In this document: positions 13,091 to 21,020 of the stretch, one piece after another | Numbering within the stretch: position 1 is the first letter of the stretch | Layout of the letters: each line of letters begins with the position of its first letter | From: Acidimicrobiia bacterium UBA4744 | GTDB taxonomy: Bacteria > Actinomycetota > Acidimicrobiia > Spongiisociales > UBA4744 | Direction: 5' to 3' | Length of the DNA: 28,045 nt | NCBI GenBank assembly: GCA_002403855.1 | Contig: DHIO01000052.1 | Span: 57,645 to 85,689, forward strand | Made by a program: the position numbers and the translations under genes | The notes under the pieces: model-generated | What the model was told of the DNA's origin: nothing | Databases searched by the model: none | Seen by the model: only the letters and a program-made list of their open reading frames with translations

Positions 13091-14692
13091 GTGGCTGATA
13101 TCTACGAGTGGGATGTCGAGAACGAGGAGTTCTGGGAGAACACCGGCAAGAAGATCGCCACACGAAATCTGTGGATCTCGATCCCGAGTCTCCTGTGCGG
13201 GTTTGCCGTATGGCTCTACTGGAGCGTGATAACGGTCCAGATGCTCAACCTGGGTTTCCCGTTCACCAACGCCGAACTGTTCACCCTGTCGGCGATTGCC
13301 GGCCTGACCGGAGCCAGTCTGCGGATTCCGAGCAGTTTTCTGATCCGCATCGCCGGTGGTCGCAACACGATCGCTTTCACAACGGGGCTGCTGATGATTC
13401 CGGCCGCTGGAACCGGCTTCGCTTTGCTCTCGCCGGATACGCCCCTATGGGTGTTCCAGATGCTGGCCTTCTTGTCCGGTTTCGGAGGCGGGAACTTCGC
13501 CTCCTCCATGTCGAACATCAGCTTCTTCTACCCGAAGCGCATGCAGGGCTTGTCACTTGGCCTCAACGCCGGTTTGGGGAACGCCGGTGTAACCACCATG
13601 CAGGTGTTGATCCCGCTCGTTATGACCTTCGGTCTGTTCGGAGGCGGGTCGCTGATCCTGGAAAAAACCTCAGGGACCTTGATCGGGCAGATCGAAGCGG
13701 GATCGGAGACCTGGATCCACAATGCCGGGTTCGTCTGGCTGATCCTGCTTGTCCCGCTGGTACTCCTGGCGTGGTTCCGGATGAACAACATTCGAGCGGA
13801 ACACGTATCGCCCCATATCGGCTCGCCGCTCAACTCATTTGCCAAGATCAGCGGGATGCTGGGGCTGGCGTTTGTCCCGGCCGTGATCGGCCTGTTCGTC
13901 ATCCTCCCCTCCCCCACCGGCCTGGGCTTGACCTGGGCCAAGTATCCAATCATTGGTCTGGTCATCTGGGGGACGGTGCTGCTGCTCAAACAGTTACGCG
14001 GCGAGATCAGACCCAATTTGGAGCGCCAGTTCCGGATCTTCAAGAACAAGCACACCTGGATCATGAGCGTCATCTACACGATGACCTTCGGCAGCTTCAT
14101 CGGCTACTCGGCTGGTTTTGCCTTGGCGATCAAGGTCATCTTCGGTTTCCAGCACGTCGAGGTGGACGGCGTCCTGACCCACGATTTGGTCAATCCCGAC
14201 GGCCCTTCGGCACTGACGTTCGCCTGGATGGGCCCGTTCATCGGAGCCTTCATCCGCCCGGTGGGTGGTTGGATAGCCGACAAAGTCGGCGGTGCCAGGG
14301 TGACCCAATGGGTTTCGGTCACCATGATCATCAGCGCCCTCGGCGTGGCCTACTTCATGCGACAGGCCTACCAGTCGGCTACCCCGCAGGATTTCTTCGT
14401 GCCGTTCTTTCTTCTATTCCTGGTGCTCTTCGCAGCAACCGGCGTCGGGAACGGGTCAACGTTCCGCACCATCGCCATCGTCTTCGATCAGGAACAGGCG
14501 GGCCCCGTGCTGGGCTGGACGTCAGCGGTAGCCGCCTACGGAGCGTTCGTGGTGCCGCAGGAGTTCGGCGAGCAGATCACCAACACGACACCGGAGATTG
14601 CCCTGTTTGCCTTTGCCGGGTTCTACGCAATCTGTCTGGTGCTGAATTGGTGGTACTACCTGGGCCCCAAAGCCGAATACCAGAACCCGTAG
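13091..14692 (+). CDS. narK2: Nitrate/nitrite transporter, NarK2 / E. coli NarK-like (MFS)
   Basis: A 533-aa MFS transporter, clearly different from its neighbour. It carries the E. coli NarK-type signature as GFGGGNFASSMSNISFFYPK followed by LNAGLGNAGVTTMQ, and the nitrate-binding arginines appear in LRIPSSFL and IRPVGGWIADKVGG. This subtype is usually a nitrate/nitrite antiporter, fitting export of nitrite made by NarG. I chose the GTG at 13091 (MADIYEWDVENEEFW, AAAGGG upstream with good spacing); the longer frame overlaps narK1. Its N-terminal soluble stretch of about 25 residues, acidic and aromatic, is longer than in E. coli NarK. Confidence 0.92.
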   Translation: MADIYEWDVENEEFWENTGKKIATRNLWISIPSLLCGFAVWLYWSVITVQMLNLGFPFTNAELFTLSAIAGLTGASLRIPSSFLIRIAGGRNTIAFTTGLLMIPAAGTGFALLSPDTPLWVFQMLAFLSGFGGGNFASSMSNISFFYPKRMQGLSLGLNAGLGNAGVTTMQVLIPLVMTFGLFGGGSLILEKTSGTLIGQIEAGSETWIHNAGFVWLILLVPLVLLAWFRMNNIRAEHVSPHIGSPLNSFAKISGMLGLAFVPAVIGLFVILPSPTGLGLTWAKYPIIGLVIWGTVLLLKQLRGEIRPNLERQFRIFKNKHTWIMSVIYTMTFGSFIGYSAGFALAIKVIFGFQHVEVDGVLTHDLVNPDGPSALTFAWMGPFIGAFIRPVGGWIADKVGGARVTQWVSVTMIISALGVAYFMRQAYQSATPQDFFVPFFLLFLVLFAATGVGNGSTFRTIAIVFDQEQAGPVLGWTSAVAAYGAFVVPQEFGEQITNTTPEIALFAFAGFYAICLVLNWWYYLGPKAEYQNP

Positions 14693-14715
14693 AACAGCCG
14701 AGCCGCGACGGAGAG

Positions 14716-14729
14716 GCCGGCGAGCCGGC
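14716..14729 (+). terminator. GC-rich hairpin after narK2
   Basis: GCCGG-CGAG-CCGGC forms a 5-bp perfect stem with a 4-nt loop, 24 nt after the narK2 stop. There is no T-tract, so termination is only possible. Confidence 0.3.
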
Positions 14730-14822
14730 AGGCGGACGCCACCTTTCCTCTTCCCAGCCCGGCTCGGAGGGTGCATCGTATGAAGAGAGGCAACCCTCCA
14801 CCCATGGCCAAGGAGGACCGTG

Positions 14823-15260
14823 ATGGAAGTCCAAAGGTCCATCTCCATCGGAGCCCCACCCGAGGGTGTCTGGAAGTTCGTCAGCGAACCCGAGCTGATC
14901 CTCGAGTGGTACCTCCCGTTGCGGAGATTCGAGTACACGAGTGATCTGCGCCGGGCGGTCGGAGCGCCGTTCATGTTCGAGGAGCAATTCCCCGGACGTT
15001 CGTTCACCTTGGAATGTGTGATCACCGAGTGGAAGGAACCCGAACGGGTTCGGTTCGAGATGACCTCGGGTCCGATGATGACGTCCTACGAGGAAGCCTG
15101 GACCGTCGAGCCAACCCCGTCGGGAAGCACATTCACGTTCACAGAGCGAGCAGTATTCGCCAACCCGATTCTCAGGAGCCTCAGCCCGCTCATTGCGCGC
15201 ATGTCGGGGGCCACCATCGTCAAGATGCTGGCGGAGTTGAAGCGTCTGGCGGAGACCTGA
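14823..15260 (+). CDS. SRPBCC-superfamily (START/polyketide-cyclase-like) protein
   Basis: A 145-aa cytoplasmic protein with the helix-grip SRPBCC pattern: an N-terminal strand VQRSISIGAPPEGVWKFVSEP, a central run of beta strands ending in TFTERAVF, and a long C-terminal helix (about 120-145). These proteins bind small hydrophobic ligands; nothing here names the ligand. The ATG at 14823 has AGGAGG six bases upstream, so a GTG three bases earlier is less likely. It is convergent with the aldo/keto reductase, 10 bp apart. Confidence 0.8.
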   Translation: MEVQRSISIGAPPEGVWKFVSEPELILEWYLPLRRFEYTSDLRRAVGAPFMFEEQFPGRSFTLECVITEWKEPERVRFEMTSGPMMTSYEEAWTVEPTPSGSTFTFTERAVFANPILRSLSPLIARMSGATIVKMLAELKRLAET

Positions 15261-15270
15261 ACGAGACGAG

Positions 15271-16320
15271 CTATCCCAACGGCGACTCGACCCGGGTTCC
15301 GAGTCGTTCCCAGTAGTCGACGCCGGCGTACGACTCCAGGAATCCGTGCGGGTAGAGCGGCACGCCCGGGGCACTGACCTCGGTGAGACGCCGCATCTCA
15401 TCGTCGCTGAGCTCCCAGCTCAGCGCACCCAGGTTGTCGTCCAGTTGGGCGATGGTCCGGACCCCCAACAACACCGAACTGATGCCGGGGCGCTGTCGCA
15501 CCCAGTTGAGCGCCACCTGGCTCATCGTCACTTCACGGCTCTCGGCGATGTCTTCGACCACCTCGAGCACCCGCCAGGTGTGCTCGGTGTTACGGAAGTC
15601 ATAGGCCTCGATCCCCCGGTTGGGATCGTCACCCAGCCTGGTGTCGCCGGTGGGTCGCATGTCGCGCGAGTACTTCCCGGACAGCCACCCGCCCCCCAGC
15701 GGCGACCAGGGGAGCATCCCGATGCTCTGGTCGAGACAGAGCGGCATCGAGTCGAGCTCGATCTCTCGCCCCAGCAGGCTGTACTGAGGCTGGAGCGAAG
15801 CGATGGGAGCCCATCCGCGCCGGTGGGTCATCGTGACGGCCCGTTCCAGGTGCCAGCCCAGATAGTTGGAGACACCGATCGCCCGGATCTTGCCCGCCTC
15901 GACGAAACCGTTGAGGGTTTCCAGCGTCTCCTCGAGCGGTGTAGCAGGATCCCAGGCGTGCATCTGATAGAGATCGATCACCTCGACGCCGAGCCGGGAC
16001 AAGCTGGCGTCGAGCGCACGAGTGAGATATGCGCGTCCGGTTCCCCGGTCGACGGGATCGTCGCTCATGGGGAAGCGGGCCTTGGTGGCGATCACGACGT
16101 CGTGGATCCCGCTCCGGGAGCCGAGCCACCTTCCGATGATCTCCTCCGAGACACCCCGGGTGTATACGTCGGCGGTGTCGAGGAACCGACCCCCCGCTTC
16201 GAGGTAGCGGTCCAATATCTCGTGCGAAGTTGCTTCGTCGGTTTCGTCCCCGAAGGTCATGGTGCCGAGACCGAAGACGCTGACCGATAGACCTGAGGTT
16301 CCGAGTGGGCGCTGTTCCAT
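15271..16320 (-). CDS. Aldo/keto reductase
   Basis: A 349-aa NADPH-dependent aldo/keto reductase with a TIM barrel, reducing aldehydes or ketones. The catalytic tetrad is visible: D48 and Y53 (FLDTADVYTRG), K80 (VVIATK) and H121 (YQMHAWD). The cofactor side has the GVSNYLGWHLE and SVLLGVRTIAQLDDNLGAL blocks. It resembles the YghZ/tas-like group acting on varied substrates; the true substrate is unknown. The ATG at 16320 gives the usual MEQRPLGTSGL start. It lacks a Shine-Dalgarno site but sits 7 nt after a TAGACT -10, suggesting a leaderless transcript. Confidence 0.92.
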   Translation of the reverse strand: MEQRPLGTSGLSVSVFGLGTMTFGDETDEATSHEILDRYLEAGGRFLDTADVYTRGVSEEIIGRWLGSRSGIHDVVIATKARFPMSDDPVDRGTGRAYLTRALDASLSRLGVEVIDLYQMHAWDPATPLEETLETLNGFVEAGKIRAIGVSNYLGWHLERAVTMTHRRGWAPIASLQPQYSLLGREIELDSMPLCLDQSIGMLPWSPLGGGWLSGKYSRDMRPTGDTRLGDDPNRGIEAYDFRNTEHTWRVLEVVEDIAESREVTMSQVALNWVRQRPGISSVLLGVRTIAQLDDNLGALSWELSDDEMRRLTEVSAPGVPLYPHGFLESYAGVDYWERLGTRVESPLG

Positions 16321-16327
16321 GAGGGTG

Positions 16328-16333
16328 AGTCTA
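16328..16333 (-). promoter_or_regulatory. -10 element (TAGACT) for the leaderless aldo/keto reductase
   Basis: On the minus strand TAGACT ends 7 nt before the ATG at 16320. No ribosome site lies between. The -35 is not clear. Confidence 0.45.
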
Positions 16334-16340
16334 GAAACGG

Positions 16341-16392
16341 CGGAGAGGCGCGAGCGCAGCGAACGGAGAGGTGGCGGTGAGCAGAGCGAACG
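16341..16392. repeat. Two-copy imperfect GC-rich repeat
   Basis: Two units each run from CGGAGAGG to AGCGAACG (16341-16365 and 16364-16392). They lie in the 168-bp gap between the aldo/keto reductase and the MFS remnant. They could be a short dispersed intergenic repeat; other copies would need the genome. Confidence 0.35.
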
Positions 16393-16488
16393 TGGCATAT
16401 CTTCGGCTAGGTTCCCGTAGCACGCCGCCGGGATCTCCACCGCCTGAACACACGGGTCTCTCCGCTCATCGCACATCTTGCCGGTCGC

Positions 16489-17484
16489 TTGGGCGCGGTC
16501 GAGACCGTGTTCCGCAATCGAAACTTGTGTCGGCTGGAAACCGCCTGGGCGGCCTTCAACCTCGCCGAATACGCATTCGTCATCGCTCTCGGCTTGCTCG
16601 CGTTCGATAGAGGGGGTGCCGCGGCGGTGGGGCTCATCGCTTTGATCCGCACCCTGCCGGCCATCGGCATGACGACCTTCTCGCGGGGTAATCGCTTCGG
16701 CCGGTACCTGGGCTGGGGTCTCTTGCTCATGGGCACCGGGCTGCTTCTGGCCGGAGTCTGGCCGGCCCTGGTCACGGTACTCATCGGATTCCTCCTGGTC
16801 GGGATCGCCGGCAGCCAGATCGATATCTCGGCGCAGACTCTCCTGCAGAGAACCGTGTCGGAAGACCACTTGGGTCGAGTACTGGGGATCTTCGAGGGCC
16901 TGTACTGGGGTGCCCTGGGAGTCGGAGGCCTCCTCGCCGGGCTTCTGATCTCGGCTACGGACGTCGGGACCACGGTCGTCGCCGCCGGGGTTGCCCTCAT
17001 GGTCGTGGCCGTCGGGGCGAGAGGACCGCTCCAGTCGATCGACCGGTCGATCGAAGTGCCGGACGATAGGATCGATCTGTTCTCCCAAAGTGAGGTCTTC
17101 GGGCTGCTGCCCATTCCGACGCAGGAACATCTCGCTCGCTCGGCCGCCACCCAGTCTGTTCCCCCGGGCACCGTGATCATCGAGCAGGGCGAGGCGGGAA
17201 CGAAGATCTTTCTGATCGAAGATGGTGCAGTCTCCGTCGAGGTAGATGGCGAAGTACTCGCCACTCTCGGGCCCGGCGAGGTGTTCGGCGAGATCGCCGC
17301 CCTCCGTGATCGAAGCCGCACGGCAACGGTACGGGCCATCGACAGGGTCGTCTTGCTCGTCGTGGACGGAAGCGATTTCGTGGCTGCGGTTGCTGCACAC
17401 GCTTCTTCGGCGAATGCTGCCGAGGCCATGGTGGCCGGCCGCCTGACCGGAATCGGCCGCCTCCGCCGGGGCCGCGGTCATTGA
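16489..17484 (+). pseudogene. MFS transporter / cyclic-nucleotide-binding fusion with internal deletion
   Basis: This 331-codon frame belongs to a family of MFS permeases fused to a C-terminal cNMP-binding domain, usually about 550 aa. The N-terminal piece (VFRNRNLCRLETAWAAFNLAEYAF) and first helices are followed directly by the second-half helices (from GWGLLLMGTG through LLQRTVSEDHLGRV), so roughly 200 residues of the transporter core appear to be missing. The C-terminal domain (about residues 205-310) is intact, with GTVIIEQGEAG and the phosphate-binding cassette FGEIAALRDRSRTATV. The start is poor: TTG at 16489 without a ribosome site, while the frame is open from 16411. A TATCTT at 16398-16403 stands 7 nt before a GTT there, as if a start codon was lost. 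It is probably decayed, though the cNMP domain could still be made. Confidence 0.6.
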
Positions 17485-17581
17485 CGGTTCTTGACCCCTG
17501 GGCCTTGGGTTGAGCCACTCGGGCTTTCCACCCGCTCTCCGACTCCAGCCGGTCGTTCGGGAGAACCGGGCGTATGCTCCT

Positions 17582-17595
17582 GGACACAAGTGTCC
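17582..17595. promoter_or_regulatory. Perfect inverted repeat GGACAC-AA-GTGTCC before the methyltransferase
   Basis: A 6+2+6 bp palindrome lies 21 nt upstream of the GTG start at 17617 and just downstream of a TATGCT -10-like hexamer (17573-17578). The position suits a repressor operator at the transcription start. The binding protein is unknown. Confidence 0.4.
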
Positions 17596-17616
17596 GCCAC
17601 GTCAAGGACCCACGCA

Positions 17617-18375
17617 GTGACCCATCCCGACTACGTCCTCCGAAACCGTGAATCCTGGAATCAGTGGGCTGAGGAGTACTTCGAATCCGGGCGGCGCGAC
17701 TGGGCGGCGGAAGAACCGCACTGGGGTATCTGGCGGGTCCCCGAATCTCAGCTCGCGGTGCTGCCCAACGTGGCCGGCAAGGATGTGATCGAGTTGGGTT
17801 GCGGCACAGGCTACGTGTCCTCCTGGCTTGCTCGCCGGGGCGCCCGGGTGACCGGCATCGACAACTCTCCCGCCCAGCTGGCCTCGGCCCGGCAGTTCCA
17901 GGAGGAGTTCGGCCTCGAGTTCCCGGTCCTTCACGCCATCGCCGAGAACCTGCCGTTCCCAGACGGGAGCTTCGATCTGGCCATCTCCGAGTACGGAGCG
18001 TCGATCTGGGCCGACCCGTACCGGTGGATTCCTGAAGCAGCCCGGGTGCTGCGTCCGGGCGGCGAACTCATCTTCCTGGTCAACGGCACGATCCTGATGC
18101 TGTGTATGCCCGACGAAGAAGAGAACGCCGCCGAACCGGTGATGCTGCGCGACTACTTCGGCATGCACCGCTTCGAGTGGCCCGAAGACGAATCGGTCGA
18201 GTTCCACCTCGGATACGGGGACATGATCCGCCTGCTGCGGGCCAACGGGTTTGTCGTGGAGGATCTCATCGAGGTGCGACCCGCTGAAGATGCCACCACC
18301 CGGTACCCCTTCGTGACCCTCGAGTGGTCGCGCCGGTGGCCTTGCGAGGAGATCTGGAAGGCACGCAAGCAGTAG
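17617..18375 (+). CDS. Class I SAM-dependent methyltransferase
   Basis: A 252-aa Rossmann-fold methyltransferase (Methyltransf_11-like). Motif I is VIELGCGTGYVSSWL at about residues 57-71. The acidic end of strand 2 is VTGIDNSPAQLASARQF, and the post-I/motif II region includes AENLPFPDGSFDLAISEYG and AARVLRPGGELIFLVNG. The C-terminal part, with many acidic and aromatic residues, is probably the acceptor-binding side; the substrate is unknown. The start is the GTG at 17617 (VTHPDYVLRN), with AAGGA eight bases upstream; the longer frame upstream looks non-coding. Confidence 0.87.
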   Translation: MTHPDYVLRNRESWNQWAEEYFESGRRDWAAEEPHWGIWRVPESQLAVLPNVAGKDVIELGCGTGYVSSWLARRGARVTGIDNSPAQLASARQFQEEFGLEFPVLHAIAENLPFPDGSFDLAISEYGASIWADPYRWIPEAARVLRPGGELIFLVNGTILMLCMPDEEENAAEPVMLRDYFGMHRFEWPEDESVEFHLGYGDMIRLLRANGFVVEDLIEVRPAEDATTRYPFVTLEWSRRWPCEEIWKARKQ

Positions 18376-18413
18376 GCGCGCGGGTTCGTTCGGGCAATCC
18401 GGCAGCATAAAGG

Positions 18414-18451
18414 GCCGATCGGCTCTGGTAGCACCGACGGCGCTCAGCCGA
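18414..18451 (+). other. Structured leader: nested inverted repeats before the 2Fe-2S gene
   Basis: GCCGATCGGC (18414-18423) is a perfect 10-bp palindrome. Its TCGGCT half (18419-18424) can also pair with AGCCGA (18446-18451). A third small stem, GCTC-AGCC-GAGC, ends directly before the ATG at 18454. The region may end methyltransferase transcription or form a leader for the hydroxylase operon. No T-tract is present. Confidence 0.3.
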
Positions 18452-18465
18452 GCATGGGTCCAACA

Positions 18466-18915
18466 ATGGCCCGAGTGCGACTCACCGTCAACGGGACCGA
18501 CTATCGGGTCGACGTCCCGGACGACATCCCGCTGTTGTGGGTGCTGCGCGATTTCCTCGGTCTGACCGGCACCAAGTACGGGTGCGGGATCGGCCTGTGC
18601 GGCGCTTGTACGGTCCACGTGGACGACCGGGCAGTCCGGTCATGTTCGGTGACCGCCGCCGACGTCACCGGTGAGATCACCACCATCGAGGGTCTCCACG
18701 GTAACCATCCGGTCCAGGAGGCCTGGCTGACCGAGAACGTCCCCCAATGCGGCTACTGCCAGCCCGGCCAGGTGATGACCGCCGCCGCCCTCCTGGCCGG
18801 CAATCCCCGGCCCAGCGACACGGAAGTGGACGACGCCATGTCCGGGGTGCTGTGCCGGTGCGGTACCTACCAGCGGATCCGCAAGGCGATCGAACGTGCG
18901 GCAGGTGTCACATGA
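18466..18915 (+). CDS. Molybdenum hydroxylase small subunit, two [2Fe-2S] (IorA/CoxS-like)
   Basis: A 149-aa electron-transfer subunit of the xanthine dehydrogenase family. The plant-type ferredoxin cluster is bound by C40, C45, C48 and C60 (GCGIGLCGACTV and RSC), and the second cluster by C95, C98, C130 and C132 (QCGYCQPG and LCRCGTYQRIR). No signal peptide is present, so it must be exported together with the large subunit. Start: MARVRLTVNG at 18466 matches the family; an in-frame ATG at 18454 would add four residues, and neither has a clear ribosome site. The stop overlaps the large-subunit ATG by 4 nt. Confidence 0.93.
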   Translation: MARVRLTVNGTDYRVDVPDDIPLLWVLRDFLGLTGTKYGCGIGLCGACTVHVDDRAVRSCSVTAADVTGEITTIEGLHGNHPVQEAWLTENVPQCGYCQPGQVMTAAALLAGNPRPSDTEVDDAMSGVLCRCGTYQRIRKAIERAAGVT

Positions 18916-20963
18916 CAGACATGTCCCGCCGCGAGTTCATCAAGGTCTCCTCGCTGGCCACCGGCGGCCTGATGGTCTCTGTCTATCTGGCCGGCTGCAT
19001 CACGAAGGAGACCGACCCCACCACCACGACCACGTCGACCACCAGCACCTCGACGAGCACGACGACCACATCGAGTTCCACGACTGCCACAACCTCCGAA
19101 CCGGAACCGACCACAACCACGACCTACCCGGGTGACCCGAACGCGCAACTCCGTCCCAACATCTACCTGCTGATCGACGGGACCGGTGCCGTGACCATCA
19201 CCGCGTTCCGTTCCGAACTCGGCCAGGGCATCCGTACTGCCATCGCCATGGTCATCGCCGAGGAGATGGACGCCGAATGGGAACGGGTGAGCGTCACCCA
19301 GGCTCCGGCGGACTCCGACTACGGAGACCAGAACACCGGCGGCAGCCTCAGCATCAAGAACCACTATCAGATCCTGCGCAGGGCGGGTGCCGCCGCCCGC
19401 GAGGTGCTCATCGCCGCCGCCGCCCGCACCTGGGACGTCAGGGTGAAGGACTGCCGGACCGAACCGGGCACCGTGGTGCATCCCGACGGGGAGTCTCGCC
19501 TCACCTACGGCGAACTGATCACTGCCGGTGTCGAAGAGGAAGCACCGCGGGTCAACCGGGCCAAGCCGTGGAAGGACCCCTCCCGGTTCCGCATCGTTGG
19601 TCAACCCACCACCCTGGTCGATGCCGCCGATCACCTCTCGGGCACCACCCGCTACACCAACGATTTGACCCTGCCCGGTATGCGCTACGCCGTCATCGCC
19701 CGCTGCCCCACGTTCGGGGGTCGGCCTCTCGACTACGATCGGGCGGCAGCCCTGGCCATCCCCGGCGTCACCGACGTCCTCGAAATCGAGAAGGGGGTGG
19801 CCGTCGTCGCCGACCACACCTGGGCGGCCCTTCAGGGCCGGGAAGCCCTCAACGTTTCCTGGAGTCGCGGCTCGCTGGCCGGTACCACCAGCGCGGGGAT
19901 TCAACAGCACCTGATCGACAGCACCCGGTCGGTCGGTTCGAGCCGGATCGGCGCCGCCTACGACATCCCCTACCTGGCCCATGCGGCGCTCGAACCGATG
20001 GGCGCGGTAGCGGACGTCCGGAGCGACGGCTGCGAGGTGTGGGCACCGACCCAAGACCCGCAAGGAGCCCGGCGCACCGTGCAGAACCTCACCGGGTTTG
20101 CACGGTCGGCGGTCACGGTGCATGTCCCGCCGGTGGGCGGCAAGTTCGGACGGGGCCACTATGACGACGCAGTCACCGAGGCGGTGCACCTCTCCCAGGC
20201 CCTCGGGGCGCCGGTCAAGTTGATGTGGACCCGCGAGGACGACATGGCCCACGACCGTTACCACCCGATGAGCCGGTATCAAGCGACCGCCCCGGCCTCC
20301 GGCAGTTCCCGACCGAGCGTGCGATCGAACTCTGCGGGCAGTCCGATCCCGACCGGCGCCTGGCGGTCGGTCGGCAACCACCCGACCGCCTTTGCTCGCG
20401 AGTCCCTGATCGACGAGGTCGCCGCCGCCAACGGGATCGATCCGCTGAAGCTGCGGATGCAGATCATGGACCGAGCTGCCCGACGGGTGATCGAACTGGC
20501 CGCCGAGCAGAGCGGCTGGGGCAGTCCGCTCCCGGACGGCTGGGGTCGGGGCATCGCCTACTTCTCAACCTTCGGCGTGACCCCGGTCGCCCAGGTGGCC
20601 GAGGTATCGGTGGAGGGCTCCGCGATCCGGGTCCACCGGGTGGTGTGTGCCGTCGACTGCGGTGTCGTCATCAACCCGGACACGGTGCGAGCGCAGATGG
20701 AAGGCGGGATCGCCTTCGGGCTCACCGCCGCCCTCAAAGACGGGATCACCATCGAGGACGGTGCGGTGGTCCAGTCGAACTTCCACGACTACCGGCTGCT
20801 CCCCTTCGACGAGATGCCGGAGGTCGAGGTACACATCGTTCCCAGTTCCGAGCCCCCCACCGGCGTAGGCGAGATGGGGGTGCCGCCGATCGCCCCGGCG
20901 GTGGCCAACGCCGTGTTCGCCGCCACCGGTATCCGGCTGCGATCCATCCCGCTGCGCTTGTAG
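18912..20963 (+). CDS. Molybdenum hydroxylase large subunit, Tat lipoprotein (IorB-like)
   Basis: A 683-aa molybdopterin-binding subunit like isoquinoline 1-oxidoreductase beta or periplasmic aldehyde oxidoreductase. The N-terminus is a Tat signal (SRREFIK, residues 5-11) joined to a perfect lipobox LAGC (C29), followed by a Thr/Ser linker at about 37-71. The catalytic domain includes IPYLAHAALEPMG, EVWAPTQDPQGARR, WTREDDMAHDRYHP, PTGAWRSVGN and, at the C-terminus, GVGEMGVPPIAPAVANAVF with the active-site Glu. Between RYHPMSRYQA and PIPTGAWRS only about 20 residues are found where relatives I know have nearer 80-110, and the stretch before IPYLAHA is also short. An in-frame internal deletion is likely and activity is uncertain. 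The protein would act outside the membrane; substrate unknown. Confidence 0.85.
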   Translation: MTDMSRREFIKVSSLATGGLMVSVYLAGCITKETDPTTTTTSTTSTSTSTTTTSSSTTATTSEPEPTTTTTYPGDPNAQLRPNIYLLIDGTGAVTITAFRSELGQGIRTAIAMVIAEEMDAEWERVSVTQAPADSDYGDQNTGGSLSIKNHYQILRRAGAAAREVLIAAAARTWDVRVKDCRTEPGTVVHPDGESRLTYGELITAGVEEEAPRVNRAKPWKDPSRFRIVGQPTTLVDAADHLSGTTRYTNDLTLPGMRYAVIARCPTFGGRPLDYDRAAALAIPGVTDVLEIEKGVAVVADHTWAALQGREALNVSWSRGSLAGTTSAGIQQHLIDSTRSVGSSRIGAAYDIPYLAHAALEPMGAVADVRSDGCEVWAPTQDPQGARRTVQNLTGFARSAVTVHVPPVGGKFGRGHYDDAVTEAVHLSQALGAPVKLMWTREDDMAHDRYHPMSRYQATAPASGSSRPSVRSNSAGSPIPTGAWRSVGNHPTAFARESLIDEVAAANGIDPLKLRMQIMDRAARRVIELAAEQSGWGSPLPDGWGRGIAYFSTFGVTPVAQVAEVSVEGSAIRVHRVVCAVDCGVVINPDTVRAQMEGGIAFGLTAALKDGITIEDGAVVQSNFHDYRLLPFDEMPEVEVHIVPSSEPPTGVGEMGVPPIAPAVANAVFAATGIRLRSIPLRL

Positions 20964-20986
20964 GAGGCCAGGTCAATGCGTGTCCT

Positions 20987-21005
20987 CCCCCGCTGCAAGA
21001 CGGGG
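20987..21005. terminator. Hairpin between convergent genes
   Basis: CCCCG (20987-20991) and CGGGG (21001-21005) form a 5-bp stem with a 9-nt loop. It lies in the 57-bp gap between the hydroxylase stop and the end of the HNH gene and could end both transcripts. No T-tract. Confidence 0.3.
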
Positions 21006-21020
21006 CAGGTGGCCGACGCG

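Noticed and set aside
16371..16610. Short plus-strand frame before the MFS remnant
   Set aside because: No ribosome site or recognisable protein; the remnant's own frame, open from 16411, shows the family N-terminus instead.
19019..19130. Apparent simple repeat (Thr/Ser codon run)
   Set aside because: It encodes the linker between the lipobox and the catalytic domain of the Mo hydroxylase, not a separate repeat element.
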